Source: Pseudoalteromonas sp. UG3-2 (GTDB lineage Bacteria; Pseudomonadota; Gammaproteobacteria; Enterobacterales; Alteromonadaceae). From it: a stretch of DNA of 64,000 nucleotides. The stretch covers positions 2,873,501 to 2,937,500 of the forward strand of contig NZ_JAWLJU010000002.1 in the NCBI RefSeq assembly GCF_037120705.1, read 5' to 3'. Below, in pieces: positions 25,623 to 37,410 of the stretch. How positions within the stretch are numbered: position 1 is the first letter of the stretch; each line of letters starts with the position of its first letter. The notes beneath the pieces are model-generated. The model did not search any database. It was not told the origin of the DNA and worked only from the letters and a program-made list of their open reading frames with translations. Both the position numbers and the translations under genes were made by a program.

Positions 25623-26882
25623 ATGAATAAAGTACTAATGGGGATCATCGCTTCGGGCGCTATCCTATCTTCTTCACACGCCGTTGCTGCGGCATTTCAG
25701 TTAGCAGAGCAGAATGTATCAGGTTTAGGTCGTGCCTATGCAGGTGAAGCGGCTGTTGCAGATGATGCTTCAGTGGTTGCCCGTAACCCAGCGTTGATGT
25801 CAAAGCTTGAAGGTACTCAGGTTTCAGCGGCGCTAATGTATGTCCAGCCTGATGTCAGCCTAACAGGCACTAGTACTAACAATGGCGTTCCGGCTGCAGC
25901 CCTAAACGATAATAGCATTGCGCCAAGCGCGGTGATCCCAGCGGTATACGCAACACATAAATACGACGATAAATGGTCAATTGGTGTTGGCTCGTATTCA
26001 CAGTTTGGTCTGTCAACTGAGTTTGATGAGGACTATGTTGCCGGCCAAATCGCCGGTCAAACTGAAATTGTTACCATCAATACTGGGATCTCAGCTTCTT
26101 ATCAGGTTGATGAGCAGTGGAGTGTGGCATTCGGTATTAACCATGTCTATGCTGACGCAAAAATCGTCCGTAACCTAGGTGCCACCAATACGCCATTGCC
26201 TGCCAGCACTGATGCTGTGTACCTAGAAGGTGATGACCAAGGCTTTGGCTGGAACCTAGGTGTGGCTTATCAAATTGATGACGCTAACCGCCTTGGCTTT
26301 CATTACCGCAGTGAAACGGACATTACCTTTGAAGGCAGCTTTAGCAACCAGTTACCCGCAGCACTAGGCGGCTTAGCTGGCCAGTCTCTACCCGGCTCGG
26401 TTGACATTACCCTGCCTGCAATTGCTGAAATCTCAGGTACTCATCAGTTAAACCAACAAACGAACCTCCACTACAGCGTATTATGGACGGGTTGGAATAG
26501 CTTCGACGAGCTTGCCGCAGAGGTAGGTGGTGCAGGTACTGTATTCACTAAAGAAGAGAACTTCTCTAACTCTTTGCGTTTTGCTGTTGGCGGCGATTAT
26601 CAACTTAGCGAGTCGGTAAAGTTACGTGCCGGTTTAGCTTATGATGAGTCTCCTGCCGATCAGGATCACCTATCTATTTCCATTCCAGACACTGACCGTA
26701 CTTGGTACTCATTTGGCGCAGAATACACTATGGCTAACCAAGCGACATTAGATGTGGGTGTGAGTGTGTTACGCGGTAAAACTCAACATTTTGTCGAGCA
26801 AGATAAATCAGGCAGCGAGTGGGGCTTCCGCTCTAAAGGCCATGCGACCATCTTTGGTGTGCAGTACAACCATAAGTTCTAA
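25623..26882 (+). CDS. fadL: FadL-family outer membrane long-chain fatty acid transporter
   Basis: 419 residues from ATG 25623, chosen because it begins a good signal peptide (MNKVLMGIIASGAILSSSHA, cleaved after AVAA). The mature N-terminus AAFQLAEQNVSGLGRAYAGE is the plug region typical of FadL, with AAVADDASVVARNPALMS. The rest is a 14-strand-type barrel pattern ending in VQYNHKF with terminal Phe. It brings hydrophobic substrates across the outer membrane. It has a strong shared terminator with convergent mutS. Confidence 0.92.
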   Translation: MNKVLMGIIASGAILSSSHAVAAAFQLAEQNVSGLGRAYAGEAAVADDASVVARNPALMSKLEGTQVSAALMYVQPDVSLTGTSTNNGVPAAALNDNSIAPSAVIPAVYATHKYDDKWSIGVGSYSQFGLSTEFDEDYVAGQIAGQTEIVTINTGISASYQVDEQWSVAFGINHVYADAKIVRNLGATNTPLPASTDAVYLEGDDQGFGWNLGVAYQIDDANRLGFHYRSETDITFEGSFSNQLPAALGGLAGQSLPGSVDITLPAIAEISGTHQLNQQTNLHYSVLWTGWNSFDELAAEVGGAGTVFTKEENFSNSLRFAVGGDYQLSESVKLRAGLAYDESPADQDHLSISIPDTDRTWYSFGAEYTMANQATLDVGVSVLRGKTQHFVEQDKSGSEWGFRSKGHATIFGVQYNHKF

Positions 26883-26906
26883 TCGAGCTAATTGCTTTAA
26901 CATAGT

Positions 26907-26939
26907 AAAAAGCGGCTGTGATTTCACAGCCGCTTTTTT
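26907..26939. terminator. Bidirectional terminator between fadL and mutS
   Basis: AAAAAGCGGCTGTGA pairs with TCACAGCCGCTTTTT (26907-26921 and 26924-26938). T-runs follow on both strands, serving both converging genes. Confidence 0.9.
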
Positions 26940-26957
26940 GTTACTTTCGTTGTTGAC

Positions 26958-29555
26958 TTACAGTAACGATTTTAACTGATATAACAGCGCATGTGCTTGT
27001 TTTGGCGTCATGTCATCGGGGTCTACTTCTGCCAGCATAGACTCAACTTCCGATGGCTCAGGCTCAGGAGCCAATGCTAAGCTTTGCTGCTGCGGTACGT
27101 TGGCGACATTATTGCCATCGCTCACCACGCTTTGATGTTGCTCTAGCAGTGCCAGCTTTTGCTTTGCCATTTTGATCACCGCTTTAGGTACCCCCGCCAG
27201 TCCAGCCACTTGTAAGCCAAAGCTTTTACTCGCCGCGCCTTCCATTACCGTATGCTTAAAAGCAATGGTGTCGTTGTGTTCAATGGCATCAAGGTGGACG
27301 TTTACCAGTCCAGACTGTTGCTCTGCTAACTCCGTAAGCTCAAAATAGTGCGTAGCAAATAAGGTTTTCGCGGCAATATTACTGGCTAGATAATCTGCTG
27401 TGGCATAGGCCAGCGATAGGCCATCATAGGTGCTGGTGCCACGACCAATTTCATCCATTAAAACCAATGACTGTGCCGTGGCATTATTTAATATGGTTGC
27501 CGTTTCGGTCATTTCTACCATAAAGGTTGAGCGTCCCGAGGCTAAATCATCGCTGGCGCCAATGCGGGTGAAAATGCGATCAACGATGCCTATTTTAGCG
27601 GCACTGGCGGGCACATAACTGCCAATATGCGCCATTAACACAATCAGCGCTGTTTGCCTCATGTAGGTCGACTTACCGCCCATGTTCGGGCCGGTAATAA
27701 TAAGCATTTTACGTGCTTGGTTTAATTTTACCGGATTGGCAATAAAGGGATCTTTACTGACTTGCTCAACCACGGGATGACGACTGTCTTGCAAGTCAAT
27801 TTCGTTACCCTCGGTCAGTTGCGGCTTGCAATAATCCAATGTTTGCGCACGCTCGGCAAGGGTGTTGAGCACGTCTAAATCGGCAAGCGCTGCAGCCATA
27901 AGCTGTAACTGCTCAATGTAAGGGGCGATGAGCTCAAAGAGCTCTTCATACAGGCGTTTTTCCAGTGCCAATGCCTTGGTTTGACTGCCTAGTACCTTAT
28001 CTTCATGCTCTTTAAGCTCAGGAATAATATAGCGCTCATTGTTCTTTAATGTTTGCCGGCGAATATACTCCGGTGGCACTAAATGTGAATTGGCGCGACT
28101 GATCTCAATATAAAAACCATGTACTTTGTTGTAGCCAATTTTGAGCGTGCTGATGCCGGTGCGCTCACGTTCCCGTAGTTCGAGCTTTTCAAGTACGTCA
28201 GTGGCACCAGCACTGAGTGCTCTGAGTTCGTCGAGCTCACTGTTGTAGCCCTCAGCAATAACACCGCCATCACGGATTAGTACCGGCGGGTTATCAATGA
28301 CGGCACGTTCTAGCAGATCTTGTAACTTGGGCAGTGCCGGAGAGTGCTTAACGATGGCTTGAATACGCTGGTCGTCACTTTGCTGCAAAATGTCATGCAG
28401 TGGTGGTAAGGCCTGTAAAGCACTGCGCAGGCGCGTTAAGTCACGGGGGCGAGCATTACACAGAGCCAAGCGTGCCACCACGCGTTCAATGTCGCCGATG
28501 TCTTTGAGTGCTTCATACACTTCAATACAAAGGTGCTGCTCAATTAAGCTGGCAATGGCATTGAGTCGCGAGTTTAGCTCTTGTCGTTCGCGAATGGGGG
28601 TATGAATGCGACGCTTTAGTAAGCGCGAGCCCATGGCGGTAGAGGATTTATCCAGTATCTGTGCCAGAGTATTTTCGACTCCCCCAGAAAGGTTGGTGGT
28701 AAGCTCGAGGTTTTTCCGCGTTGCAGCATCTAGGATCACCACATGTTCGTTTTTCTCCAGCGTGATCGCTCGAATGTGTGGCAAGGCGGTACGTTGGGTA
28801 TCTTTAACGTATTGCATGACGCAGCCGGCTGCAGTTAGGCCCAGTTTGGCGTTTTCTACCCCAAAACCAACCAGATCGCGCGTTTCAAACTGCTGGCAAA
28901 GTAGGTGTTTGGCGGTGTCTAAATCAAATTCCCAGTCTGGGCGCCGACGACTGCCTTTGATTTGCTCCAATGCCAATAAGTTTTGGAATGACTCAGGGTA
29001 CAATAGCTCCGCAGGTTGCAAGCGCTGCAGTGTTGAGCTCAGGGCCTCATCGGTTTGCAGTTCAACAATATTAAAGCGCCCGGAGTTAATGTCTAGGTAT
29101 GCAACGCCGTACAGGCCTTGCTTCGGGTGCTGATACACCGCAGCGAGTAAATTATCTTGGCGCTCCTGCAGTAACGCTTCATCGGTAACCGTACCTGGGG
29201 TGACAATGCGCACCACTTTACGCTCTACAGGGCCTTTACTGGTGGCAGGGTCGCCCACCTGTTCACAAATCGCAACAGACTCACCAAGCTGTACTAAGCG
29301 CGCTAAGTAGTTTTCCACTGCATGATAGGGCACACCAGCCATGGGAATTGGGTTACCGCCGGCTTTACCACGGTATGTTTGTGAAATATCTAACAGTTGC
29401 GCGGCGCGGATAGCATCGTCAAAAAACAGCTCGTAAAAATCTCCCATGCGATAAAACAGCAAGATCTCTTGGTGCTGAGCTTTAATTCTCAGGTATTGCT
29501 GCATCATTGGGGTTTGTTGGTTTATAGTGTGTTCTGAATATAGATCTGACGACAT
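26958..29555 (-). CDS. mutS: DNA mismatch repair protein MutS
   Basis: 865 residues, full length. The mismatch-reading Phe-x-Glu motif is in [13 protein letters not shown] near residue 40; the ATPase has Walker [16 protein letters not shown], Walker [17 protein letters not shown] and the signature His in [13 protein letters not shown] short C-terminal tetramerisation tail ([20 protein letters not shown]) is present. It is divergent from pncC with only 24 bases between them. Confidence 0.98.
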   Translation of the reverse strand: MSSDLYSEHTINQQTPMMQQYLRIKAQHQEILLFYRMGDFYELFFDDAIRAAQLLDISQTYRGKAGGNPIPMAGVPYHAVENYLARLVQLGESVAICEQVGDPATSKGPVERKVVRIVTPGTVTDEALLQERQDNLLAAVYQHPKQGLYGVAYLDINSGRFNIVELQTDEALSSTLQRLQPAELLYPESFQNLLALEQIKGSRRRPDWEFDLDTAKHLLCQQFETRDLVGFGVENAKLGLTAAGCVMQYVKDTQRTALPHIRAITLEKNEHVVILDAATRKNLELTTNLSGGVENTLAQILDKSSTAMGSRLLKRRIHTPIRERQELNSRLNAIASLIEQHLCIEVYEALKDIGDIERVVARLALCNARPRDLTRLRSALQALPPLHDILQQSDDQRIQAIVKHSPALPKLQDLLERAVIDNPPVLIRDGGVIAEGYNSELDELRALSAGATDVLEKLELRERERTGISTLKIGYNKVHGFYIEISRANSHLVPPEYIRRQTLKNNERYIIPELKEHEDKVLGSQTKALALEKRLYEELFELIAPYIEQLQLMAAALADLDVLNTLAERAQTLDYCKPQLTEGNEIDLQDSRHPVVEQVSKDPFIANPVKLNQARKMLIITGPNMGGKSTYMRQTALIVLMAHIGSYVPASAAKIGIVDRIFTRIGASDDLASGRSTFMVEMTETATILNNATAQSLVLMDEIGRGTSTYDGLSLAYATADYLASNIAAKTLFATHYFELTELAEQQSGLVNVHLDAIEHNDTIAFKHTVMEGAASKSFGLQVAGLAGVPKAVIKMAKQKLALLEQHQSVVSDGNNVANVPQQQSLALAPEPEPSEVESMLAEVDPDDMTPKQAHALLYQLKSLL

Positions 29556-29579
29556 TGTTGATACCTAAAAGGTTTTCCT

Positions 29580-30071
29580 ATGGAGCACTACAAAGAGATA
29601 GCCGACTATGCGGCGCAATTGGGCGCTATTCTAACGAATAAAGGCTTAACAATCACTACCGCCGAGTCATGTACCGGTGGCGGCGTAAGCTATGCTCTAA
29701 CTGACACCCCGGGCAGTTCAAATTATCTAGACCGTTGTTTTGTGACATACAGCAATAATGCTAAACATGAGCTATTAGGCGTTAAGCTTGAGACCTTAGC
29801 ACAGTTTGGTGCGGTAAGTGAGCAAACAGTAGTGGAGATGGCACAAGGAGCGCAACGGGTTGGCGCTGCAGACATTGCCATCGCGGTATCGGGCGTTGCC
29901 GGACCTGGTGGTGGCAGTGCGGAAAAACCCGTGGGTACTGTATGGTTTGCCATTGCTGTTGCTGATAAAGTAGCGACATTTCACCAAGTATTTACTGGCG
30001 AGCGTGCCGAAGTTAGGTTGCAAGCCATTGAATTTTCATTAAAAAATACAATTAAGCTAGTAAATTCATAA
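29580..30071 (+). CDS. pncC: Nicotinamide-nucleotide amidohydrolase PncC (CinA C-terminal domain)
   Basis: 163 residues. Deamidates NMN to nicotinate mononucleotide in NAD recycling. Hallmarks are TTAESCTGGGVSYALTD (catalytic Ser), DRCFVTYSNNAKHELLGV and IAVSGVAGPGGGSAEKPVGT. This is the stand-alone amidase, without the N-terminal molybdopterin-like half of CinA. It lies directly before recA, the common gammaproteobacterial order. Confidence 0.95.
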   Translation: MEHYKEIADYAAQLGAILTNKGLTITTAESCTGGGVSYALTDTPGSSNYLDRCFVTYSNNAKHELLGVKLETLAQFGAVSEQTVVEMAQGAQRVGAADIAIAVSGVAGPGGGSAEKPVGTVWFAIAVADKVATFHQVFTGERAEVRLQAIEFSLKNTIKLVNS

Positions 30072-30079
30072 AATTACAC

Positions 30080-30107
30080 TTGATACTGTAATTCCATACA
30101 GTATACT
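30080..30107 (+). promoter_or_regulatory. recA: recA promoter
   Basis: TTGATA (30080-30085), 16-base spacer, TATACT (30102-30107); the LexA box lies between and over these boxes, giving direct SOS repression. Confidence 0.8.
30084..30103. promoter_or_regulatory. LexA (SOS) box before recA
   Basis: TACTGTAATTCCATACAGTA fits the CTGT-N8-ACAG consensus with TA flanks. It covers the spacer of the recA promoter. Confidence 0.95.
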
Positions 30108-30136
30108 AGGGTCATTACGCTGAATTGGAGAAGCAA

Positions 30137-31195
30137 ATGAACGATAACAAGCAAAAGGCACTAGACGCAGCATTGTCACAAATTGAGCGTCAGTTTGGTA
30201 AAGGCTCAATCATGAAACTGGGCGAAAATAAAGCCCTAGACATCGAAGCCGTTTCTACTGGCTCACTGGGTTTGGATATTGCGCTTGGTATCGGTGGTTT
30301 GCCTACCGGTCGTATTGTAGAAATATACGGTCCGGAATCTTCTGGTAAAACAACTTTAACCTTACAGGCTATTGCAGAAGCACAAAAGCTTGGCAAAACC
30401 TGTGCCTTCGTTGATGCAGAACACGCACTTGATCCAGTTTATGCTGAAAAACTTGGCGTTAACGTCGATGACCTATTGGTATCCCAGCCAGACACGGGTG
30501 AACAAGCTCTAGAGATCTGCGATATGTTGGTTCGTTCTGGCGCAGTTGACGTTGTGGTGGTTGACTCCGTGGCGGCCTTAACACCAAAAGCTGAGATTGA
30601 AGGTGATATGGGCGACTCACACGTTGGTTTGCAAGCGCGCCTAATGTCGCAAGCGCTGCGTAAACTTACGGCTAATATCAAACGCTCAAATACACTGTGC
30701 GTATTCATTAACCAAATTCGTATGAAGATTGGTGTGATGTTTGGTAACCCTGAGACCACCACTGGTGGTAACGCACTTAAGTTCTACGCCTCAGTTCGTT
30801 TAGACATTCGTCGTATTGGCTCGGTGAAAGAAGGCGATGAGGTGATTGGTAACGAAACCCGCGTCAAAGTGGTGAAGAACAAGGTTGCACCACCATTTAA
30901 GCAAGCCGAATTTATTATCATGTACGGTGAGGGTACCTCAAAGCAAGGTGAACTGATTGACTTAGGTGTTAAGCATAAGCTGGTTGATAAAGCAGGTGCT
31001 TGGTTCAGCTACAACGGCAGCAAAATTGGCCAGGGTAAAGCAAACTCAATTAAGTTCTTAAAAGAAAACGTTGAGATTGCCAACGAGATTGAAGGTAAGC
31101 TAAGAGAAATGCTTCTAGCACAAGCCAAAGTTAAGCCTGAAGATGGCGAGGACAAAGGCTTAGCGGCAGAAGTGGAAGATGACTTAGAACTATAA
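30137..31195 (+). CDS. recA: Recombinase A
   Basis: 352 residues from ATG 30137, preceded by GGAGA; the upstream TTG is four codons earlier and overlaps the ribosome site. Catalyses strand exchange and stimulates LexA self-cleavage. Walker A is [14 protein letters not shown], Walker [13 protein letters not shown], with loop L2 around [20 protein letters not shown]. The C-terminal tail is acidic (EVEDDLEL). It is followed by a terminator and purA; a recX gene does not follow. Confidence 0.98.
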   Translation: MNDNKQKALDAALSQIERQFGKGSIMKLGENKALDIEAVSTGSLGLDIALGIGGLPTGRIVEIYGPESSGKTTLTLQAIAEAQKLGKTCAFVDAEHALDPVYAEKLGVNVDDLLVSQPDTGEQALEICDMLVRSGAVDVVVVDSVAALTPKAEIEGDMGDSHVGLQARLMSQALRKLTANIKRSNTLCVFINQIRMKIGVMFGNPETTTGGNALKFYASVRLDIRRIGSVKEGDEVIGNETRVKVVKNKVAPPFKQAEFIIMYGEGTSKQGELIDLGVKHKLVDKAGAWFSYNGSKIGQGKANSIKFLKENVEIANEIEGKLREMLLAQAKVKPEDGEDKGLAAEVEDDLEL

Positions 31196-31220
31196 CTCAC
31201 CACTTCATATTTAAATAAAC

Positions 31221-31255
31221 ATCGCCCAGCATTTAGCTGGGCGATTTCTTTTCTC
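31221..31255 (+). terminator. Intrinsic terminator of recA
   Basis: Perfect 10-bp stem ATCGCCCAGC/GCTGGGCGAT with loop ATTTA (31221-31245), followed by TTCTTTTCT. Confidence 0.9.
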
Positions 31256-31477
31256 TTAGGCAGATTGCCAACTACACTCTATAACTAAGCCTGTTGTGAA
31301 TGATTGCGGTTTTCAAAGTCACTTTCAGCGCAACGTGCTTTTCTTTTATTAATCATCATTTTCAAGAGGTTATATTTCTTCCTTTGCGGTTGTCGCAGAA
31401 TAGCGAGGCTGAAAGAGGAAAAAATAGCCAAATTGGGATGATCTTGGTGTGGGTTTTCTGATAAAATCTGCGCCTAA

Positions 31478-32815
<1,338 letters not shown>

Positions 32816-32829
32816 TCACTAAAATAATG

Positions 32830-32857
32830 AAAAAAGCTGCTACGGCAGCTTTTTTTG
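32830..32857 (+). terminator. Intrinsic terminator of purA
   Basis: AAAAAAGCTGC/GCAGCTTTTTT around TACG (32830-32855), 15 bases after the stop. Confidence 0.92.
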
Positions 32858-33012
32858 TGCCCATCGTGCTACATTTATTGTCAGTGCTGCCGATACAAAA
32901 CCATTAGAATCGAAAGCAATGTAATACTATCCTAGCTTAATCGTGAGCCATGCTCAGGATTTAATTGAGCAAAATGGGATAACGAACACCCTAGCACTAA
33001 AATGGGACAGCA

Positions 33013-33651
33013 ATGAATTATCTACGTCGACATATTATCACGCCACTGCTGAGTATGGGTTTTGGCATGGCTATAAGTCTACCTGTGCAGGCTGAAGAAC
33101 AAATCGAAGCCGTACCTTTATACACACAGCAAGAGCTAATTGCCCTGATTAATAACAATCAGCATCTCGCCCGAGTCAAAGCAGACGAGTGTCAGCTGGT
33201 GAAAGACATTGAAGCACGAGCTGAGATCATGGCTTTGCCTTCTTATCAGTTTTTATATGGCGATATGCTGGCTTATGCCGTGTGTGTCGACCGTGACGTT
33301 GAGCTTGGCTTGTACTACATGAAAAGTGCGGCTGAGCAGGGACTTGCGGCTGCACTGGAGCAATTGGGGCGGTATTATGACAAGGGCCAGTTAGTTCAGG
33401 CAGATAAAGCCTTAGCGGTGACGTATCTTAGAGAAGCCGCTGCGCTGGGCAACTTAAAAGCCCAGATGCGTTTAGTCGACTTGTTTAACCGTGGTTTTGG
33501 CAGTCCAAGAGACTATGAGGATGCTTACCGCTGGCTATTTCATTCAGCAGTGGCCGATAAGCAACTGCATCAACAAATTCAGACATCGCTTGCTAAACTG
33601 GCAGAAAAAATGCCTGATAGCGTCGTTAAGCGTGCGAGGTTGCCAATTTAA
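33013..33651 (+). CDS. motX: Sodium-type flagellar motor protein MotX
   Basis: 212 residues with a signal peptide (PLLSMGFGMAISLPVQA). MotX forms the periplasmic T-ring with MotY around the basal body of sodium-driven polar flagella and is needed for PomAB stator assembly. Shared traits: PLYTQQELIALI, KADECQLVKDIEARAEI, LPSYQFLYGDMLAYAVCV, and Sel1-like repeats GLYYMKSAAEQGLAAALEQL and AVTYLREAAALGNLKAQMRL, with the paired Cys of the family. No other flagellar gene is near. Confidence 0.88.
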   Translation: MNYLRRHIITPLLSMGFGMAISLPVQAEEQIEAVPLYTQQELIALINNNQHLARVKADECQLVKDIEARAEIMALPSYQFLYGDMLAYAVCVDRDVELGLYYMKSAAEQGLAAALEQLGRYYDKGQLVQADKALAVTYLREAAALGNLKAQMRLVDLFNRGFGSPRDYEDAYRWLFHSAVADKQLHQQIQTSLAKLAEKMPDSVVKRARLPI

Positions 33652-33694
33652 ACTAAGCGGTGAGGCTATCACCGCTTATGCTTATGCAGGTAAG

Positions 33695-35554
33695 CTAGTT
33701 ACTTAGCTTATCGCCAATTTGTCCTTCCTTACTGTTATTCGGATCTTTCAGCACGCTTAACTTAGGTGGTTGTAAAGCAAACACTTTATCACCATCCGCA
33801 GGTGGTTTTTTCATGTTGGAAGTAAAAGGTCGTACCAACAACGGCTCTTCATCTTTGCTTTGCTCTGTAAGTATAAAAAGCGGTATCGCTTCGTTATTTA
33901 CCTCTTGGTATTGCTGCCAGTCAAACTCTTCAGAAATACGCGTAACACTGACCTTTCCGCCTTTGGCAATCATACTACTGAGTTTGGCATAGCTGCCCTC
34001 TTCACCAAATAAAATCTGTCGTGATAGGAAGGTAGCACTGTCTTTATTTGCTTTGGCATGGTTGGTAGATGACTTCAGTGAGTACACCCATTGCTCGCCA
34101 AGCAAGTGAGAAAAATACTGAACTCCCAAGGCATTATGGTGGCGGTTGGGCGATAGGGCTAACACAAACTTCAAACTGGTTAGGGGTAAATAACGCTCAG
34201 CGTGTTCCGATTGCGGGTTGCCGTAATAACAGGGTAAGCCATCCATCCGAGCCATTTTGCAGTTTTCCCAAGCTGGGTCTGATAAACAAATATCAACGTT
34301 CTGCTCTTTTAGCCCTTTAGCGATGGCTCGAGCAACATGGTTCGCTCCAATAATCAGCAGGGTGTTGGGTTTCGGCTGACGTACCCCTAAAAGCCTAGCC
34401 AGTGGAGTTGCGGTGAGGCTTTGCAATACCACAGTGACAATGATCACGGTAAAGATCAGCGGCACCATCTTTTCCGCGCCCTCTATTTGTGATTTGCTCA
34501 TACTCAAAGCAAACACTGAGCCCACTGCGGCAGCCACAATCCCGCGTGGTGCAATCCAGCTCAGTAGCAATCGCGATTTGATCGGCAAATCGGTGTTCAG
34601 GGTGGAAAGGAAGATAGACACTGGCCGCGCAATAAACAGGATAACGGCTAAAAAGATAAAGACATCGGTATCTAGCATCATTAAATCTTCTAGCTTTAAG
34701 CGCGCAGCAAGGAGAATAAATAAGCTCGATATCAATATTATCGAGAGGTCTTCTTTAAACTCAAGAACGGAGTCAATTTCCAAGTCATCTTGGTTGGCAA
34801 GCCAGATCCCAAACACCGTCACGGCAAGCAACCCTGATTCATGACTCAGGTGGTTGGAGATGGTAAAGCTGAATAACACCAACGCCAAAATGGCAAACTT
34901 GTGCAATTCAAATGGCAACCATTCTTTACGGATCAGGTAGCTGGTGATGATGCCAGAGACTAAACCTATGCTGATCCCCACCCCCACAGTGGACACCAAT
35001 GCCCATAGTGTGTGGCTAAGTACGCCAGCATCGCCCACTAAGGAGACGGCTTCAAACACAATCACAGCGAAGAGCGCACCAATGGGGTCGATAACAATGC
35101 CTTCCCAGCGTAAAATGCGGTCTATGTCTTTATCGGGTCGCATGGAATTAAGCATGGGAGCAATAACGGTGGGACCTGTGACGACCAATACAGCACCCAG
35201 TACAGCGGCTACTTGCCAGTTGAGTTCTAGCACCAGGATGGCGGTGGTGGCGGTAATGGCAAATGTCGCCAACATCCCAATCGAGCAAAGGTTTCTCACC
35301 ACCTTGCCAATGCCTTTTAACTCCTTGAAGTGTAAGGTTAAAGCGCCCTCAAATAGAATCACAGCAACGGACAATGAAACGACTGGAAAAAGCAGATCAC
35401 CCAATAACGCGTCGGGGTCGAGCGTGCCACTAAATGGCCCAAGGGCGAGGCCAATTAGCAGTAAAAATAAGATGGCGGGTACTTTAAACGCCCAAGCAAG
35501 CCATTGAGCAATAACAGAGCAAACGGCAATTCCGGCAATATAAATTGCTGACAT
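33695..35554 (-). CDS. NhaP-type cation:proton antiporter with TrkA-N-like domain
   Basis: 619 residues. The N-terminal two thirds contain about 12 membrane segments of the CPA1 exchanger fold, including LFPVVSLSVAVILFEGALTL (the conserved FEGAL region), VVTGPTVIAPML and WEGIVIDPIGALFAVIVFEA with the ion-binding Asp. From about residue 400 a Rossmann-like domain begins TLLIIGANHVARAIAKGL, similar to TrkA-N/RCK domains that gate transport by nucleotide binding. Ion specificity (Na, K) cannot be read. Confidence 0.88.
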   Translation of the reverse strand: MSAIYIAGIAVCSVIAQWLAWAFKVPAILFLLLIGLALGPFSGTLDPDALLGDLLFPVVSLSVAVILFEGALTLHFKELKGIGKVVRNLCSIGMLATFAITATTAILVLELNWQVAAVLGAVLVVTGPTVIAPMLNSMRPDKDIDRILRWEGIVIDPIGALFAVIVFEAVSLVGDAGVLSHTLWALVSTVGVGISIGLVSGIITSYLIRKEWLPFELHKFAILALVLFSFTISNHLSHESGLLAVTVFGIWLANQDDLEIDSVLEFKEDLSIILISSLFILLAARLKLEDLMMLDTDVFIFLAVILFIARPVSIFLSTLNTDLPIKSRLLLSWIAPRGIVAAAVGSVFALSMSKSQIEGAEKMVPLIFTVIIVTVVLQSLTATPLARLLGVRQPKPNTLLIIGANHVARAIAKGLKEQNVDICLSDPAWENCKMARMDGLPCYYGNPQSEHAERYLPLTSLKFVLALSPNRHHNALGVQYFSHLLGEQWVYSLKSSTNHAKANKDSATFLSRQILFGEEGSYAKLSSMIAKGGKVSVTRISEEFDWQQYQEVNNEAIPLFILTEQSKDEEPLLVRPFTSNMKKPPADGDKVFALQPPKLSVLKDPNNSKEGQIGDKLSN

Positions 35555-36300
35555 AGATTCTCCCGTGGCTGGAACATTCCAACGTAATATACCAACTGTA
35601 TTAACTCTCCAAGCAATTTAAAGGGGGAGGTGTCTCAGTAGCAGCATGGATCACGTTGCTATTTAGAGCACTAGCGAGTAAGGTTTCTATCTTACTTGCA
35701 AGTCATTTCCCCGTTTTAACATAGAGTGTGTAATACCTTTGCTATTAATGAGTATAGCTAGGCTTGTGTTATAACACAGTGTTAAGGGTAGTAAAGTCAA
35801 TAAGCAATTGAAAATATAGTATTATAAAATTCATTTATGACCGTCATAAAGAATTAACATGGTATTGGGTTGCAATTACTCACTCAGCGGGTTAAGGTAT
35901 AAAACGTTCGAAGCGCAGGGCAACCTGTGCAGTCATTCACAATCTACTCTCTACGCAATTATTCATTGCGGTACAGTCTTTCCAGCCGCACCAAACCATG
36001 GTGGCCCTGTTGGAAACGGCTCGACGTCAAGGGGATGTTTCTACTTGGTGTCACAATCAATCTTCTATTAGTGAAATGTCAGACGGCAGTTAAAGTTTAA
36101 TTGCTGTATCTGGGTTAAGCATGTGTGTATTTCCGATGGGACTATGGTCTTCGTTGTCGCACGTCTATTCGTCATATTTGCTCACCGATTAACCGGTGTA
36201 AAGCAATGCATTTTGTAATTTGTCTTCTAATAGAAGATCTTAGGTGTACCGTCGCGTTAAAGGGGTGGGGTAGCTAATTAATAGCAAAAAGCAGGAATTT
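35555..36300. other. 746-base gap before proB
   Basis: Unusually long for this segment. It holds the antiporter promoter (minus) and the proB promoter (plus). I see a palindrome ACTTGCAAGT near 35695 and a small stem TCTTCT/AGAAGA near 36223. Two overlapping frames in 35859-36115 stay open for about 60-70 codons but have no good ribosome site or recognisable family. Confidence 0.4.
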
Positions 36301-37407
36301 ATGTCGATGAAGCAGTCAAAACGTATAGTAATTAAAATTGGGAGTGCCTTAATAGCACCAGAGCAAGATGGATGTCGCTCTCGCTACTTGCTTAGCATTG
36401 CACAATATATTGTGCGTTGCCGTGCACGTGGCATTGAAGTGATCTTAGTCTCTTCAGGCTCAGTTGCAGCAGGGTCGCACTTGTTCCCAGATAATGAGCA
36501 GCCACCGATTGCCGTGAAAAAGGCAATGGCAGCAGCAGGCCAAACAGAAATGATGGCCACATGGGACCGTTTCTTTGACTTTCCGTCGGCACAGATCCTA
36601 CTTACCCACGGTGACTTGAGAGACAGAGAAAGATACACCAGTATTCGTGAAACCATATTCACTTTACTCGACCATGGCATTCTGCCTATTATCAATGAGA
36701 ACGATACGGTGACCACCGACGATCTGAAAGTAGGCGATAACGATAACTTATCAGCCATGGTAGCGGCTGCGGCAGATGCCGATGGACTAGTGATTTGTTC
36801 CGACGTGCGTGGTTTATACAACAAAAATCCAAACTTACACGCAGACGCTGAGCTGATCTCCGAAGTGGGAGAAATCACCGAAGAAATTTACGACATGGCA
36901 GGGTGCCCAACCAGTAAAGTGGGTACCGGTGGCATGAAAACCAAGATTGAAGCGGCAGAGAAAGCCACTTCTCATGGTATCGATACATACATAGTAAACG
37001 GCTTTGAAGAGCATACTTTCGAAGCGTTATTGGCGGGTGAAAACCCAGGTACGGTATTTACCGCTTACGATAAACCGATGAAAGAAAACGTCCACTGGAT
37101 GACCCATACGGCATCAGAGCAGGGCGAGCTAGTAGTCGAGGCCGATTACGGCGATGGCGACGATGAAGAAGTTGGCCAATTAAGTGGTGATGCCATCACT
37201 GAGGTAAAAGGCGAGTTCTCGGTTGGTGACACGATATTAGTGCGCAGCGCCGATGGTAAGCGTCTAGCCAAAGCAACCACCAATTACAGTAGTTGTTTAC
37301 TTAACTTTTTAACTGAACACGAAGAAAGCCCAATTAGCGATAAGATTCAAGATAGCATTGGTCCCGTGATTTCAGAACAAGATATAGCATTATTGGAGAA
37401 GTCTTAA
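36301..37407 (+). CDS. proB: Glutamate 5-kinase
   Basis: 368 residues. First step of proline synthesis. The kinase domain starts RIVIKIGSALIAPEQDGCR with VILVSSGSVAAG, LPIINENDTVTTDDLKVGDN and GTGGMKTKIEAAEKA; a C-terminal PUA domain (about 275-355) is present. The enzyme is normally feedback-inhibited by proline. proA follows after three bases, so the two form an operon. Confidence 0.96.
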   Translation: MSMKQSKRIVIKIGSALIAPEQDGCRSRYLLSIAQYIVRCRARGIEVILVSSGSVAAGSHLFPDNEQPPIAVKKAMAAAGQTEMMATWDRFFDFPSAQILLTHGDLRDRERYTSIRETIFTLLDHGILPIINENDTVTTDDLKVGDNDNLSAMVAAAADADGLVICSDVRGLYNKNPNLHADAELISEVGEITEEIYDMAGCPTSKVGTGGMKTKIEAAEKATSHGIDTYIVNGFEEHTFEALLAGENPGTVFTAYDKPMKENVHWMTHTASEQGELVVEADYGDGDDEEVGQLSGDAITEVKGEFSVGDTILVRSADGKRLAKATTNYSSCLLNFLTEHEESPISDKIQDSIGPVISEQDIALLEKS

Positions 37408-37410
37408 TTT

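Noticed and set aside
30439..30762. Antisense frames inside recA, mutS, isc and other core genes
   Set aside because: Shadows of strongly conserved genes with no ribosome sites or family signal.
35859..36115. Frames of 60-70 codons before proB
   Set aside because: No ribosome site and no family resemblance; one frame has no start codon until late. Not called as a gene.
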